DNA of 64,000 nucleotides from Magicicada septendecula. Its lineage: Eukaryota; Arthropoda; Insecta; Hemiptera; Cicadidae. The stretch's first letter is position 1. Each line of letters starts with the position of its first letter. The notes beneath the pieces were generated by a model. The model was not told where the DNA came from. It saw nothing but the letters and a program-made list of their open reading frames with translations, and searched no databases. The translations under genes and the position numbers were made by a program. The stretch spans positions 707,142,885-707,206,884 of the forward strand of contig CM068367.1 of assembly GCA_034769895.1 (NCBI GenBank), in the 5' to 3' direction. Shown here piece after piece: positions 8,960 through 20,900 of the stretch.

Positions 8960-11900
8960 ATGGCGGATACTGCAGAAATCAAGAATGCTTTAGCGACCTT
9001 ATTAGAAGAAATGAAAGCAATTAAAGAAGAGCAGAAAGCCAGTAAAGAAGAAATTAAATCTGGTAAAATAGAAGCCGGGAAACAAAACAAATCATTCCAT
9101 GAGGAAAACGAGAAATCATACGTGGCCATACAGGAGCAATCCAAACAAAGCAAACAAATGGTAGAAGCGGCAGAAAAGCATATTAGCGAGACCGTGGAAA
9201 CTATGAAGGCCAATATAGAGGCAAATTTGGAAGTCAATAAGTCACGACTTAGTGAATATGAAGCGAAATTCTCTGGTACGGCAGAGCAAGTAGTGCAACA
9301 CATATCTACGATAAATGAATTAATGGCCGAACGTGACCTGCGGATTCAAAAACTACAACAGCAAGTGTCACGATTGCAAAGTACCTCGTCACCTCTAAAC
9401 TGTACCCCGTATGTATATAAGACTTTAAATGACGTCAGCTCACAGCAAAATTTTTATGGACGGGAGAATAAAAATTTTCAGTATCAAACTCAAACCAAGC
9501 ACACACAGTCACCAAAACAATATAAAATACCTAATAGAATTACCAATCGGAAATGGTGTAAACATAATGGGATGAATGAAGTTTCAAAAGACCGGTGTAA
9601 ATATAAAAAGCAGTTCAATAAATCAAATGTGAAAGATGTTAATTATAAGAAAAACTTTGTAGTGTCCGGCCTATATCCTGCCGTAATTAGAGATAGTTTA
9701 ATTTGCAATAACCATAGTAAGGAAAATGAGAAAGGTATTAGCGTTGAAAATGACACTGACCTCATTGTCAACGCGAAAATTAACGGATGTGTCGGCGAAG
9801 TTTTATTTGACAGCGGCGCAGAAATTTCGTTAATGGATGAGCGATTCCTAGAGAGGCACAGGAAACATTTTAAAAAAATCCCGATTCTGCCAGCAGCCCA
9901 CAAAGTCATAAAATCAGCGACGGGTGAATTTCAGAGGGTTGACCGTCAAGCTATGATAACAGTATCCATTCAGGGAATGGAAATAGAGGTCACGGTGCTT
10001 ATGGTCAAGAAACTCGTGTATAATGTTATTTTGGGAGTGGACACATTAAATAAACTGCACGCGACCATTGATTTTCCTAATAAAATACTACAATGTACAG
10101 TAAATAATAGTAAACACAATATCAGGTTAGGACGCAGGAGGGGTAAGACGGGGTCTGATTGTGAACCTATTACTATAACTCGCCCAGCGGTTCAACTTGC
10201 CGATAAGATAACACATAATCTGCGGACTCACAGCAGGCAGATAACGAGCAATGAGCAAGATAAGCTGCAAAGTATGCTTGATAAATTTGAATCTGTGTTT
10301 TCCAAAAATCCTACCGTCACGAATGTTTATGAACACAGTATTCAGGTCACAGATGAAAATAAATTTGTACGGAAGACGTACCCCATCCCCCTTCACTATC
10401 AACAACAGGTTGATGCCGAAGTTAAGAGTATGCTTCAGAATGGTGTGATTGAACGAGCTGATAGCAATTTTTTAAATCCTATGGTTATTGTTAAAAAGAA
10501 AAATAACGACATTCGATTATGTCTCGACATGAGAAATCTAAATTCTATTACAAAAAAATGCTACGACTGTGCTCCGAATGCGGAGAACTTATTCATAAAG
10601 TGTCAAGGGGTTAAATACATGTCTCGCCTTGATCTCAAAAGTGGATTCTGGCAGATTCCCCTTGCCAAGGAGTCGAGAAGATACACAGCATTTCTATATC
10701 GAAATAAATGCTATCAGTTTAAAGTAGTTCCATTTGGTTTGGTTACCAGTTTAGCGGCCATGGTCAGATGTTTGGAGTTAGCTCTGGGACCCGAGGTGGA
10801 GGACTTCGTCAGCATATTTGTTGATGATATTTTGGTCATATCCAAATCATTTGAAGAACATCTTGAACATCTCAAGATTGTATTTCAGAAATTGCAAGCC
10901 TCTAACCTGACTCTCAATCTTGAAAAGTGTGAGTTCGGGAAATCGCAAATTAAATTTTTGGGTCATATTATCTCAGCAGAAGGTATAACAACGGACCCGG
11001 AAAAAATACATGCGATCATGGAGTTCCCGAAACCCACAAAACCCAGGGATATCAGAGCGTTCCTCGGATTGACTGGTTACTTCAGACGTTTTACTCCAGA
11101 ATATTCTGGGACAATTGAGCCGTTGTTAGAACTACTTCGTAAGAGTAATAAATGGAGATGGAAGGAGCGTCATCAGCATGGTTTCGACGCGACTAAAAAT
11201 TTGTATAGTAGAAACCTGCACGTGTTTCATCCTGAGAAAAGGGGCACATATGTCCTGAATTGCGATGCCTCTGATTATGCCATTGGAGGGGTACTCTACC
11301 AACGGAATGAGAAGGGCGAAAACAAAATAATTGCGCACAGTAGTAGGTCACTAAAAGGGGCCGAACGTAACTATTTCACATCAGAGAAAGAAATATTGGC
11401 TATTGTGTACTGCATTAGTAAATTTCGTTATTACCTGGTTGGACAACACTTCGAAATCCTTTCGGACAACCAGGCCTTATCGTTCATGTTGCGCTGCAAG
11501 TTAGCGAACGCTCGCATATCCCGTTGGATCATGGCCATCCAAGAGTACGACTTTACCATTAAGTACTGTAAGGCAAGCGAGAACCAAGCAGCTGACACGT
11601 TAAGCCGATACCCTCCAATGGTGGAAGAACGTCATGCGTCTAATAACCAGGAGGTTCAAATTCTAGCTGTCAAATATAAATTAGAAGACAGTCTCAAAAA
11701 TAAGCTAAGAAATATTGGTATGGAACAGCAGCGTGACACAAAGTTGAAGCGGATATGTGACGCTATCCGGATACAAGAAAACCCTAAGTACAGAATATAT
11801 AAAGACGTAGTGTATAAAATTATCAATGGCGGATGGAAGATTATGGTACCGGACGCCATGGTGGAAGACCTCACCTGGATGTGTCATGAGAGTCTGGCTC

Positions 11901-12898
11901 ATGCGGGGCCTTATAAATGTTACCTGGCAATGCGGGAGGATTTTGTGTGGCTAAATATGACCAGGAAAATAAAGGCCATACTCCGCTCTTGCCACATCTG
12001 CCAAACAGCGAAATATCCGAACCAACATACACAGGTTGAAATGGGTAACATTGTCGTCCGTAATAAAAATGACCTTGTATGCATTGATTTTTTGGGTCCA
12101 CTTCCTCGGGCGGCACGTGGAATGAAGAACCTGGTGGTTGTTACCGATGCCTTTACCAAACATGTTAGCCTATATGCTATTGGTAGACCTACTACGTCGG
12201 CTGTCATAAACATTATGCTAAATAAATACATGCCGAAAAATGGTCCCGTAAGGAAGATACTCTCAGATCAAGGTAAGCAATTTACGAACACCAAGTGGCA
12301 CTCCGAGCTTGAGAAACACGGGGTCCAGACGGTCTTGACTGCGATCCGGAGACCGCAAGGTAACTTGGCCGAGCGGGTCAACAAGGAGTTGGGACGGTTG
12401 TTCCGTACGTACTGTAATACTAACCAGAGTAAGTGGCCGGAATTCCTAGAATTTTTTGAGTATGCCATAAATGGAAATTATAATTCTACTACTGGGTATA
12501 CGCCGAATGAACTCCAAACCGGAGAAATGCCAGGCCGGGTCTGGGGTAAACACATTGAAAGGATAGCGACGCATAATATGCCTATACCAGTTGAGGTAAA
12601 GAAAATCGAAGCTAGAAGACGCATTAAAAGGTGCGCCGAGGAGCGCACGGAAAAATTTAATGCGGAACATAAACTAGTCAAGTTCAAGACTGGAGAGAGT
12701 GTGCTTTTACGAGCATTAAATGTTGGAAGAAGGGAGGACAACACAGCTGCGAAGTTTTTTAGGCTGTATAATGGTCCGTATACCCTGTCGGAACAAGTTG
12801 GGAAAAATACTTTTATCTTAACCAACCCAAATACCAACCGTGCGATTGGTAAATTCCATGCGTCCTCATTGAGGAAGTATTATACAAAGGATCCGTAA
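8960..12898 (+). CDS. Gypsy A gag-pol polyprotein (protease, RT, RNase H, integrase; no capsid seen)
   Basis: A single open frame of 1312 residues. The ATG context (cactATGgcg) is favourable. Residues 1-140: Lys/Glu-rich coiled coil. 145-230: basic, low-complexity stretch with a Cys/His cluster near 200-213 but no clear CCHC knuckle. 284-287: DSGA aspartic protease active site, with ILG near 357. About 480-660: reverse transcriptase with PFGLV (591-595) and FVDD (620-623). About 765-885: RNase H starting NCDASD. Integrase zinc site H976/H981/C1011/C1014, catalytic D1043, D1103 and E1138 (34 residues between the last two). No stop or frameshift. A Gypsy gag normally has a capsid domain of about 200 residues between coiled coil and protease; element E in this window has one and this frame does not. 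The enzymes look intact. Confidence 0.95.
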   Translation: MADTAEIKNALATLLEEMKAIKEEQKASKEEIKSGKIEAGKQNKSFHEENEKSYVAIQEQSKQSKQMVEAAEKHISETVETMKANIEANLEVNKSRLSEYEAKFSGTAEQVVQHISTINELMAERDLRIQKLQQQVSRLQSTSSPLNCTPYVYKTLNDVSSQQNFYGRENKNFQYQTQTKHTQSPKQYKIPNRITNRKWCKHNGMNEVSKDRCKYKKQFNKSNVKDVNYKKNFVVSGLYPAVIRDSLICNNHSKENEKGISVENDTDLIVNAKINGCVGEVLFDSGAEISLMDERFLERHRKHFKKIPILPAAHKVIKSATGEFQRVDRQAMITVSIQGMEIEVTVLMVKKLVYNVILGVDTLNKLHATIDFPNKILQCTVNNSKHNIRLGRRRGKTGSDCEPITITRPAVQLADKITHNLRTHSRQITSNEQDKLQSMLDKFESVFSKNPTVTNVYEHSIQVTDENKFVRKTYPIPLHYQQQVDAEVKSMLQNGVIERADSNFLNPMVIVKKKNNDIRLCLDMRNLNSITKKCYDCAPNAENLFIKCQGVKYMSRLDLKSGFWQIPLAKESRRYTAFLYRNKCYQFKVVPFGLVTSLAAMVRCLELALGPEVEDFVSIFVDDILVISKSFEEHLEHLKIVFQKLQASNLTLNLEKCEFGKSQIKFLGHIISAEGITTDPEKIHAIMEFPKPTKPRDIRAFLGLTGYFRRFTPEYSGTIEPLLELLRKSNKWRWKERHQHGFDATKNLYSRNLHVFHPEKRGTYVLNCDASDYAIGGVLYQRNEKGENKIIAHSSRSLKGAERNYFTSEKEILAIVYCISKFRYYLVGQHFEILSDNQALSFMLRCKLANARISRWIMAIQEYDFTIKYCKASENQAADTLSRYPPMVEERHASNNQEVQILAVKYKLEDSLKNKLRNIGMEQQRDTKLKRICDAIRIQENPKYRIYKDVVYKIINGGWKIMVPDAMVEDLTWMCHESLAHAGPYKCYLAMREDFVWLNMTRKIKAILRSCHICQTAKYPNQHTQVEMGNIVVRNKNDLVCIDFLGPLPRAARGMKNLVVVTDAFTKHVSLYAIGRPTTSAVINIMLNKYMPKNGPVRKILSDQGKQFTNTKWHSELEKHGVQTVLTAIRRPQGNLAERVNKELGRLFRTYCNTNQSKWPEFLEFFEYAINGNYNSTTGYTPNELQTGEMPGRVWGKHIERIATHNMPIPVEVKKIEARRRIKRCAEERTEKFNAEHKLVKFKTGESVLLRALNVGRREDNTAAKFFRLYNGPYTLSEQVGKNTFILTNPNTNRAIGKFHASSLRKYYTKDP

Positions 12899-13303
12899 AC
12901 TTAGAAATAACTGTCAGGATATAGGGGTAAGAATGTGTAGTGATTTTAAATATGTCAAGTTCAGGTCTAAATGTTGTATGTAAGTTGGCTCTGTGAATGA
13001 ACAATAATCTAGTTTTGATAAGGAATGTTGTCTGTGTACGCTATGATCCTGCATTAGTTGTCGTTATCTGTGTGTCAAGAACATGTGTGTTTGTTGTGGT
13101 TCGAAGGTTACCACGTGTCTTTTGATTTGATGCGTCTGTCAAAGTGACAGTTGGAAATGTTAGTATTAATTGAGGATGTTTATTTGATTTTAGTTTGAGG
13201 GTATTATTATTATTTCAGGATTAGGTAGTTGTTTTGGTTATATAAAAAAAAAAAATTTTTATTTTTGTTAGTTAACTAAAGAAAAAAAAAATTTTTTTTT
13301 TAT

Positions 13304-13314
13304 GTGGGAGGGAG
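13304..13314 (+). promoter_or_regulatory. Candidate polypurine tract of Gypsy A
   Basis: gtgggagggag shortly before the 3' LTR, 7 bases short of its TG. The 3' untranslated region (12899-13321) otherwise shows only T- and A-runs. Confidence 0.5.
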
Positions 13315-13321
13315 TTAATCC

Positions 13322-14945
13322 TGCAACGAATCACAGGATCATGATAGGCGGGGCAAGTCATATATTACACAGACAATGGACATTCATATTATATTGGTAG
13401 ATGGTTAAGTTTGGTTGTTATCAATTGTATTTAGTAAGGTTAAGGGTTTAGTTTAGAAAAACTGTGCATTATTATTTATGGTGATTCATGTACTGGGTTA
13501 GTGGAAATGTGCGCGCGTGCGTGAGTGGGTAACGTTTCCCGTGCGGTGCGTGAAGTATTATCGTTGTTTTGACATTAGCTGAACTGAGACGTGTGTATCA
13601 CTACAATCCCTATACCTGTCGGACTATTGTTTACGTTCATGTATATTATTAATATGTAGGCAGCATGCATGAGATACGAGTAGTCTGATTACCGCTATGC
13701 ATGCTGTTACAAGGTAAATGCACTCTAATGCATGAAAAGTGCATTGTCACTTTTACTAACCATGTGACTTCCATCCACCAATAGAATGCTGACTGGTGGT
13801 TGGAAATTTTCTTATGCCTGTCGTTACACAGGCAGTTCTTCTACGCCATCTACCGCGAACGGGTCGTGCACTCCTTGTACAAGAATTCTACCGCTTGCAA
13901 GGTGTTGTAAAAACTATTCGTCGCTAGTGAAACGGGAAGACTCAGAACTGTGTGTGTGGTACATTTGCACACACCAGTGTTTTAACGCATTGTGCGAAAA
14001 ATTACAAGCAGTTCTTCACTGCTGCTACCACGAACGGTACATACAATTCCTTGTACAAGATTCTACCGCTTGCAAGGATCTGTTAAGACTTTTCGGGGAT
14101 AGTAACGCGTGTGACGCATAACAATTGATTTTATATCTTTACACACGATATTAATATTGTAGTATTACGTGTGTAAGAAGTGAGTGTAACTGTACCACTG
14201 TGCGAGATTTTCCGCAGTGACAGTAGTATAAATTGTTACGCAATAGTTCCATCAAGACGTTTCCGTGCTAGTGCAAGATTTCCTCATAGGGTGGTCTGCT
14301 GATCGCGGTAGACCTTGGTATTCGCGAGAACACTTGAAGAAGCCGGAGAGGTATAAGTTCAATATACCGTTATTGATTAAACTCACTGTCACCTGAGATA
14401 TTACTTGGTCTTAAACTCTATATAAGTTTTGCGAGTAATAACATCCGTAGTACCGTTGTGTGTGCGAAGTGTCGGATTCATCGTGGGAATTCCAGGACAT
14501 CAGCCCAGCTGTTGCAGGACATCAGCCCAGCTGTTACAGGACATCAGCCCAGCTGTTATAGGACCAGCCCAGCTGCTACAGGACATCAGCCAAGCTGTTA
14601 CAGGACGCCAGCCCAGCTGTAAACGTTTCTGGGAAACGTCTGTCATTTATAAGCCACACCTGACGAACCAACTATACCGCAAAGACTTGCCCTTCCCTTC
14701 AACAACATCATCGGGGGAGTCTTCTTATGTAACGTATCACGTCTTGCGTATGAACATTATTTAACATTTTAAAAGAAAGACTCTATATCAAACATTACAT
14801 TCTGTACATTACAAATATACCATATAAACTATAACTTGTGTTTGTACAATAAATAATCTTAAACCCTCCAATATAGACTTGTAATTTGAAATACACATAC
14901 TATCATATCCTATGCGCCAATAGTTTAGTAATTTGTGTTGTCGCA
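13322..14945 (+). repeat. 3' LTR of Gypsy A
   Basis: Nearly identical to 6815-8548; has 6 rather than 11 copies of the 22-base unit (14496-14621). TATA at 14419-14426 and AATAAA at 14848-14853. Confidence 0.93.
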
Positions 14946-16584
14946 ATATATATATATATGCACAATAACGTATAACAATGTAATGATCACCTAAAGGCAT
15001 AACACACAACATATAATTAACATAGATACACATTTACACATAAATAGCACACACCATGTCCACCTGGTTAACAGCGTATATATATATCATCATCATAACA
15101 CCCTCAAACCCTCTTATTCAGATCGAGTATCCGGCCCACCTTAAATTTTCAATTAATAAACCCAAAACTCCAATTAATCAGTCACAAAAGAGCAGAGTAG
15201 ACATGCCCCAAAATTCTTCGTCTGTGAAAGGCCACAGTTCATCTGGCTAAATAGTCAAAACGGCACACAGGTACCAAGAATAAAAGGAATTATCAATTTC
15301 GGATCCCGATAATAATAATAAGTGCCATCACGAGGTCAACATGGATGCCCGGTTGCATAACTGCATATCTCATTTCTTTCATTTTCTTGACAAAAAATTT
15401 GCAAAATCAGTGGAACGTGACCACCCATAAATACTTATAACTGGTACTGATTTGTCCTGCATTCTTTAACATTTATTAATGAATTGGTATTATGAGCAAT
15501 AAAAGTTTAACAATTACTGTGCTGGCTATGGCAAAATTTAGTGGTTTCAAAATTATTTGAACAGTAAAATTGAATTTCGAAAAGCAGAATCTATGGAATT
15601 AATGTACTAAAACATGCTTGAGGTGTTCATAAAGAATCCACTTGACCTCAGGCACGGTCATGCGCCCGGACTAGATCCAACAAACTATGACATGTTATTG
15701 TCCTGTGGTAAACGGTACCAACAGGTGTCGTCCACAGGTTAAAACACCTCCCCCGACCTTTAAATTAATAATCCAATACACAACCCAATTAAATGGAAAA
15801 GTAATTAACCATAAAATTCCCCTTCGGGGTACCGAGACACCCGTGCATGCATGCTTAACACAGAAATAAATTAGTGGCAGGAAATGCCGACCATATTTAC
15901 AGAAACTCACATCAACTAGGGTGATGCATGACCCTGGCTGAGTTTACAATTCTCTGAATGAGATAAACATTAATATGTTAATGAGGCGTAAGCCTTAGTA
16001 AAAAGAAAAAATAACATGTAAACCCAATTGTCCCGTTGGACTTGTCCGGAACAAAGTCCCAACTTGGTGCAGCTCGAAAGTGTCTCAAAGAAAGTGTATC
16101 GGCCACAAACATTTTGTTTCAAAAAAAGCTTAAATGTCACCTGGTTAGCAGCATAAGGGTAGAGGATCTGGTCGAGTGTGTCCGTCCATCCGGCCTGACA
16201 GCTTGACGGAAGTGGTTGAATTTATTTCATGGAAAGCAGGTATTCGGCCATCCTCTGGAGCGAGACAGATTATCGTCTACATTGGAAACCCGGAAGGTCG
16301 CGTAGACTTCTACTTATACATAGCAAAAAATAGTAGACCAATCAAGTCGATGCTGTCAGGCGAATCCGGACGTTACTACGCTGAATGATGAGATTGATCT
16401 GGTCAGTCCCGCAGCTGAAAAAATAGTATGAAGTGCTGGACACAGAGCACGCGCGGATCGGCCCAGTGGCCAGATAACGGGACGTACGTAATTTCTTACG
16501 TAAACACTTACGTTGCTAAATACGTAATTTAATAATTCCACTATTAAAAAAAACACCGCCGAGTTTTTCCCAAAACACGACACA
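14946..16584 (-). repeat. Gypsy B 3' LTR, inner segment
   Basis: Continues the B LTR after the nested PLE 2 and Gypsy A, starting in the AT tract and ending at cgacaca (16584). Its last 59 bases (16526-16584) match the B 5' LTR stub at 20841-20900. Small open frames here are not supported as genes. Nothing else was recognised. Confidence 0.75.
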
Positions 16585-17521
16585 CCCCCACCCCAAAAGG
16601 GCAACTTGGTTGCCTCCCAGTTAAACTCAGGGAGGGTACCCTGCAGTGTACCCCCTTTCCAAAACAAGCTAGTGGTCTTCGTGATTATGGCGGCCCAGCA
16701 GCACTTGCTCTCAGGAGAACAGAGGCTCAGAAGGAAAATGAAAAAGACGAAAGAAGACGTGTAGTGTGTAAGTGTGCGGGTGCTGCACGCTGACCTGATC
16801 AGGGCCAGCCCATAGCAAAGAGGGACAGAGAAGAAAGGCGAAAGAAAAGTTCGGGAACTCCCTGAGTTTTGACCTCCTGAGGCTTGTCCACTCAAGCCTG
16901 AACACGACTGCCACCTTAACAGGGCCACTTGCCCTATATTCCTACGGGGGGGGGTTCTCTAATACGACACCCATCCTAAACAATACCGTCACGGCACGGG
17001 GCAAGGGGAAAAGGGAAAATGATGGCCTCCATGATGCAATGGTCCCCACTCTGGACCGGGCGCAAAGCCATGCTACTTGTTAATATGACACTTATCCAAT
17101 ATACAAATAAGTTTTACAACAAACAGATGTGCTCCAAGGGCATGTCTGGAGCAGCAGGGAGGCAGAGGAGCACAACCGACCCCTACCGCCCTACTGCCCC
17201 ACTTCTCTCTCTAACTCCTTTTTTTCAAAGGGGTAGGTTAGGAAAATCGGAAGGTGGAAGGTCAAGGATCATTGAAGGGTCATGGGCTGGGACTAAAGGT
17301 AAGGACATGGCTCCCTCCGGACATAAGGACGGATGGAGAAAGCCAAGGCTCGCGCAGGCAGGGGCGCATCCCTGAAGTAGACGAACACCACTGGGACTGT
17401 GGGGAACATCTACCCGCTACCCTATCGTTCTCGATATAACACCCCCGGAGCACACCCCTTTAAATGACAAAATCCCTACTCACACAGAGACCACCAATCA
17501 TTCCCCCCCTTGTCAGCCCAT
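16585..17521 (-). other. Gypsy B 3' untranslated region and polypurine tract
   Basis: On the minus strand, pol ends at 17522 and about 0.9 kb of non-coding sequence leads to the tract ccttttggggtgggggtg (16585-16602) next to the LTR. A block at about 16706-16860 (gagaacagaggctcagaa...) matches 47465-47600 in element D, linking the two. No env-like frame is visible. Confidence 0.65.
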
Positions 17522-20500
17522 TTACCCTTTTCTATATAGTTTCAATTTCGATATATGCGTAGTAATCTCCTTCGGACTACCACCCGGCTCTTCCAACTGA
17601 GCCATCACTGGTGACGCGAACCCCAGGATACGATATGGCCCCGTTCAACGATAGCATAACTTAGCGGCTCTTTTGTCCACAGCTGAGCTGATCGGATGGC
17701 TTTGACAGTAGACCCAGTCGCCGGTCTGAAAGGGGTTAGGAATTCGCCCCTGATTGTATCGTCGACGGACCCGCTCGTGCGCTCGCAGCAAATTCTTCCA
17801 TTATCTGCAGTTCCATTATCTGGCTCCCGTGGTAGAAGATCATCAATATTCTACAAGTTAGTCAACAGGAGTGCGGGCGAGAATCCAAACATGATCTCAA
17901 AGGGCACGGCCTTATGACTGTCATGCAGGGCCGTGTTAAAGGCTAGCTGCAACCACTTCAGATTCTGGTCCCAGGTTGTCTGTTGCTCCGCATGATAAGC
18001 AATGAGTGCGGACCTGAGATTCCTATTGAATCTCTCCGCATGGGACGGCTGTGGGTAATACGGGGAAGTGGTTACATGTCTGATTCCGCTGGCGAAACAC
18101 ATCTGCCTGAACTCACCCGAAATGAACTGGGGGCCATTGTCGGAGACAATGATGGTCGGAAGACTGAAATGCTGAAAAACACGAAATGGTTCTGAAGCGC
18201 GCTTATGGTCAAACGAGCTGTTGCCTGCCGTAAGGGCAGTAGCCAGGCAAACTTCGAAAAAGCATCCACACAGAGAAGTAGGTAAGAATTACCTGACTTG
18301 CTACGCGGGAAGGGTCCCACGTAGTTGATGAATAACTTCTCCATCGGTCTGCTCGCCACATCCGATGACAACAACCCTAACTTAGTGTTCTGGGCAGGTT
18401 TACTCAAACCACACAGATGACAGCTCTTAACCCTCGTAGCGATGTCCCTATCCATGCCCTTCCAGATGAAATGACTTCTAATACTGGAAATGGTCTTCGA
18501 AATTCCCTTATGGCCTCCTACTGGGGAATTATGATAATAACTGAAGACCATGGGCACTAACTGGCTAGGCAGCCGATCTTAGGGGCACGTCCCTTTCTTT
18601 CTCTACAACACAGGACGCCCTTGGACAAGAAGTAAGAGGCCTGTGCGTTACCCTCCTTTATATTCTGGATGATAGGACCCAGCTCTTCATCGTTCAACTG
18701 ATGGGGTAACACATCAGTGAAGGCTAACGGAAAGTCTAGTAGAACGGAACAGGGTTGCTCAGTTTGGACTTCACTGGGCTGGGAAAACATTCATGACAAA
18801 GCATCTGCAACTACATTTTGAGTTCCCCTAATGTGTTGCACCTTGAACTTAAAGGATGAGATCTTGACCACCCATCTACCAATTTTACCCAGCTGCCGGG
18901 GATGAGCAAGAAGCCAGGAGAGAGCCTGATTGTCGGTCTCGAGCAGGAACTCAGCGTGTTCCAGAAAACGCCTGAACTTATCTAGAGCGTATACAACAGC
19001 TAAACACTCTAGCTCATACACTGACGACTTTCTTTCCTGCTGGGTCAATGTTCGGGAAATAAAGGCCACAGGCCACACCTAGCACCATCAACGACTTGGG
19101 ACAGAACCGCCCCGAGCGCCACCGAACTCGCGTCCGTCTGCAAGATAAACGGCTGAGAAAAATCCGGGATCCGCAGCACCGGTGGGGAGATGATAGCTTC
19201 CTTCAAAGTTTCAAAAGCCTTCTGCTGGCTCTCACCCCACACAAATTTAGCCCCCTTCTTTCTCAATTCATTTAAAGGTGCAGCTATCTCTGCTGCATTA
19301 GGGATAAACCGTCTGTAAAAGTTAACCATACCCACGAACCTGGCGATGCCCTTGGCATCCCTAGGCGGGGGAAATCCCGGATACCCTGGGTCCTTTCAGG
19401 GTCCACGGTAACCCCTCGGTGCGAGACCAGATGCCCCAGAAATGATATACTCTCCTGTGCAATTCGCACTTTCTCCGGATTAACCGTGAGACCCGCGTTT
19501 CTCAGCCTGCACATCACCTCCCTTAGATGACATAGATGTTCATCATACGTTTTGCTGTAGACCAGGAAGTCGTCCAAATAATTGAAAATAAATTTAAATT
19601 TTACGTCTTGAAACACCAGGTCAAGCAGACGCGTGAGAGTTTGGGCGCCCACCGCCAGACCCATAGGGACCCACGTATACTGGTACAAATTCCACGGGAC
19701 GCAGAACGCAGTGTAAGGTCTACTTTCCTTGGATAAAGGGATTTGGTGATATGCAGCGTTGAGATCAATCACGGTGAAGTACTTGGCCTCACTAAACCAA
19801 TCGAAAGCCGAGTGGAGATCCGGAAGGGGAACCGAATCCACCTCAATGTTAGAGTTCAATTTACGGTAATCAATCACCATACGGTGCTTACCCCCAGGCT
19901 TGGGTACCAGGAATGCTGGACTGGCATAACTGGAATTGGAAGGTTCAATGACCCCTTGCTCTAACAGCTCTTGAACCTTCTCCCTCAGTACGGCCATTTT
20001 CGGAGGGGCGAATTTGTATGGATGTGACCTCACTATCTTAGAATCAATCAGACGGATTTTATATTCTAGTACATGTGTGAGTCCCAACTTGGGAGTTAAC
20101 ACTGAGGGAAATTCCTCACACAGTTGGTCCAAGGCCCTCTGCTGGGCGGGAGTGAGATGGTCTCGTGCAGAATCGGGACAAGCGACCTCTTGGATACCTC
20201 CCTTAGCTCCCTGGTATCCAAGAAAAGGAATAACAACACCCCGATTAAATTTGAAATAACACTGGTGCCCATGGATGTCCAACACGAGACCACTTTTAGC
20301 GATGAAATCGGCACCCACAATACAATCAACTCCCAGAGCCGGAGAAACCAGAAAAGGCCACACCCAAGAAAAACCATCGCTCTTGAATTTAAAGGAAATC
20401 ACCCAGGAGATGGGCAGGATTTCCCGTGAAGCAGTCCAGCATACTACGGACGACCGATCCGACCCTTTTATTAAGCCCTGCTTTTCAAGGTCCACACAAA

Positions 20501-20838
20501 CTCGAGATGAGATGATAGATCGGGCGGAACCGGAGTCAACTAATGCTCTGAGTTGACCCACTTTTACCTCGAGCGACAGGAAGGGGCATACAGAAGCCTT
20601 TTGCGGGACAGTAGCAAGGACCTTGATATCAGAAGAGTCAAGACCTATCCTTGGCCTGGAGGCACCTGAACACCGAACAGACTTAGGACGAGGGGAAGAC
20701 AACCTCCGACTTGTCCTCCCCTGGTAACTTAGTTTTTTGGAGACCGGACCCTCAGGGGAAGCATTGGACGCAGACCACCCTCCGTACAATCGCGGGCAAC
20801 ATGCCCCTGTCTTCGACCACGAAAACAAACCACGCCTC
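17522..20838 (-). pseudogene. Gypsy B pol (zinc knuckle remnant, protease, RT, RNase H, integrase), broken
   Basis: In order on the minus strand: a gag zinc knuckle remnant at about 20825-20775 whose second Cys is Gly; protease with VDSGSA; RT (20200-19400) with the NYLDDFLVYS active site; a frameshift near 19335; RNase H (LQTDASS, TDNQALSWLL) with another frameshift near 19060; integrase. The RNase H end reads ADALS, TGA, MFSQ, where relatives have Arg, so a CGA-to-TGA stop is likely. Integrase has the first catalytic Asp changed to Asn (FINYVGPF, codon 18326-18324), a frameshift before SDNGPQF, an intact Glu (SHAERFNR), and a C-terminus ending at 17522 with one more TGA (CYR*TGPYRI). Clearly dead. 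Confidence 0.9.
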
Positions 20839-20840
20839 TC

Positions 20841-20900
20841 AATTTAATAATTCCACTATTAAAAAAAAACACCGCCGAGTTTTTTCCAAAACACGGCACA
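20841..20900 (-). repeat. Gypsy B 5' LTR stub
   Basis: 60 bases matching the inner end of the 3' LTR (16526-16584), joined directly to gag zinc knuckle sequence. A deletion removed the rest of the LTR, the primer-binding site and most of gag. Confidence 0.8.

Larger units (their letters stand above)
6815..14945 (+). mobile_element. Ty3/Gypsy element A, young, full structure
   Basis: Two LTRs with TGCAAC...GTCGCA ends (6815-8548 and 13322-14945), a primer-binding site next to the 5' LTR, one 1312-codon gag-pol frame, and a purine-rich tract before the 3' LTR. The LTR length difference (1734 against 1624) is exactly five copies of a 22-base repeat. By eye I found only two substitutions between the LTRs (6821/13328 and near 7784/14294). 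It is inserted in an AT microsatellite, so the target duplication is hidden. It lies inside the LTR of Gypsy B. Overall it is a recent insertion. Confidence 0.95.
5442..20900 (-). mobile_element. Ty3/Gypsy element B, inserted in T1, itself carrying PLE 2 and Gypsy A
   Basis: Plus-strand ends are TGTAACCCC (5442) and GGCACA (20900), flanked by gggc on both sides (5438-5441, 20901-20904). Removing 5442-20904 restores an uninterrupted T repeat unit identical in form to 57420-57450. On the minus strand: 5' LTR stub 20900-20841, truncated gag, pol 20838-17522, 3' untranslated region, purine-rich tract at 16600-16585, and 3' LTR from 16584 to 5442. Most of the 5' LTR, leader and gag are deleted. 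Confidence 0.85.

Noticed and set aside
16356..16928. 190-codon minus-strand frame as an env-like gene
   Set aside because: It spans the LTR boundary and polypurine tract of Gypsy B, and no signal peptide, fusion motif or family resemblance was seen.
17570..17612. tRNA-like stretch (reverse strand GGCTCAGTTGGAAGAGCC)
   Set aside because: It reads in frame as the Gypsy B integrase C-terminus (MAQLEEPGGSPKE), and no acceptor stem or T-arm surrounds it.
19536..20556. Plus-strand frames opposite Gypsy B pol
   Set aside because: Shadows of the minus-strand pol, which has clear protease, RT and RNase H motifs.
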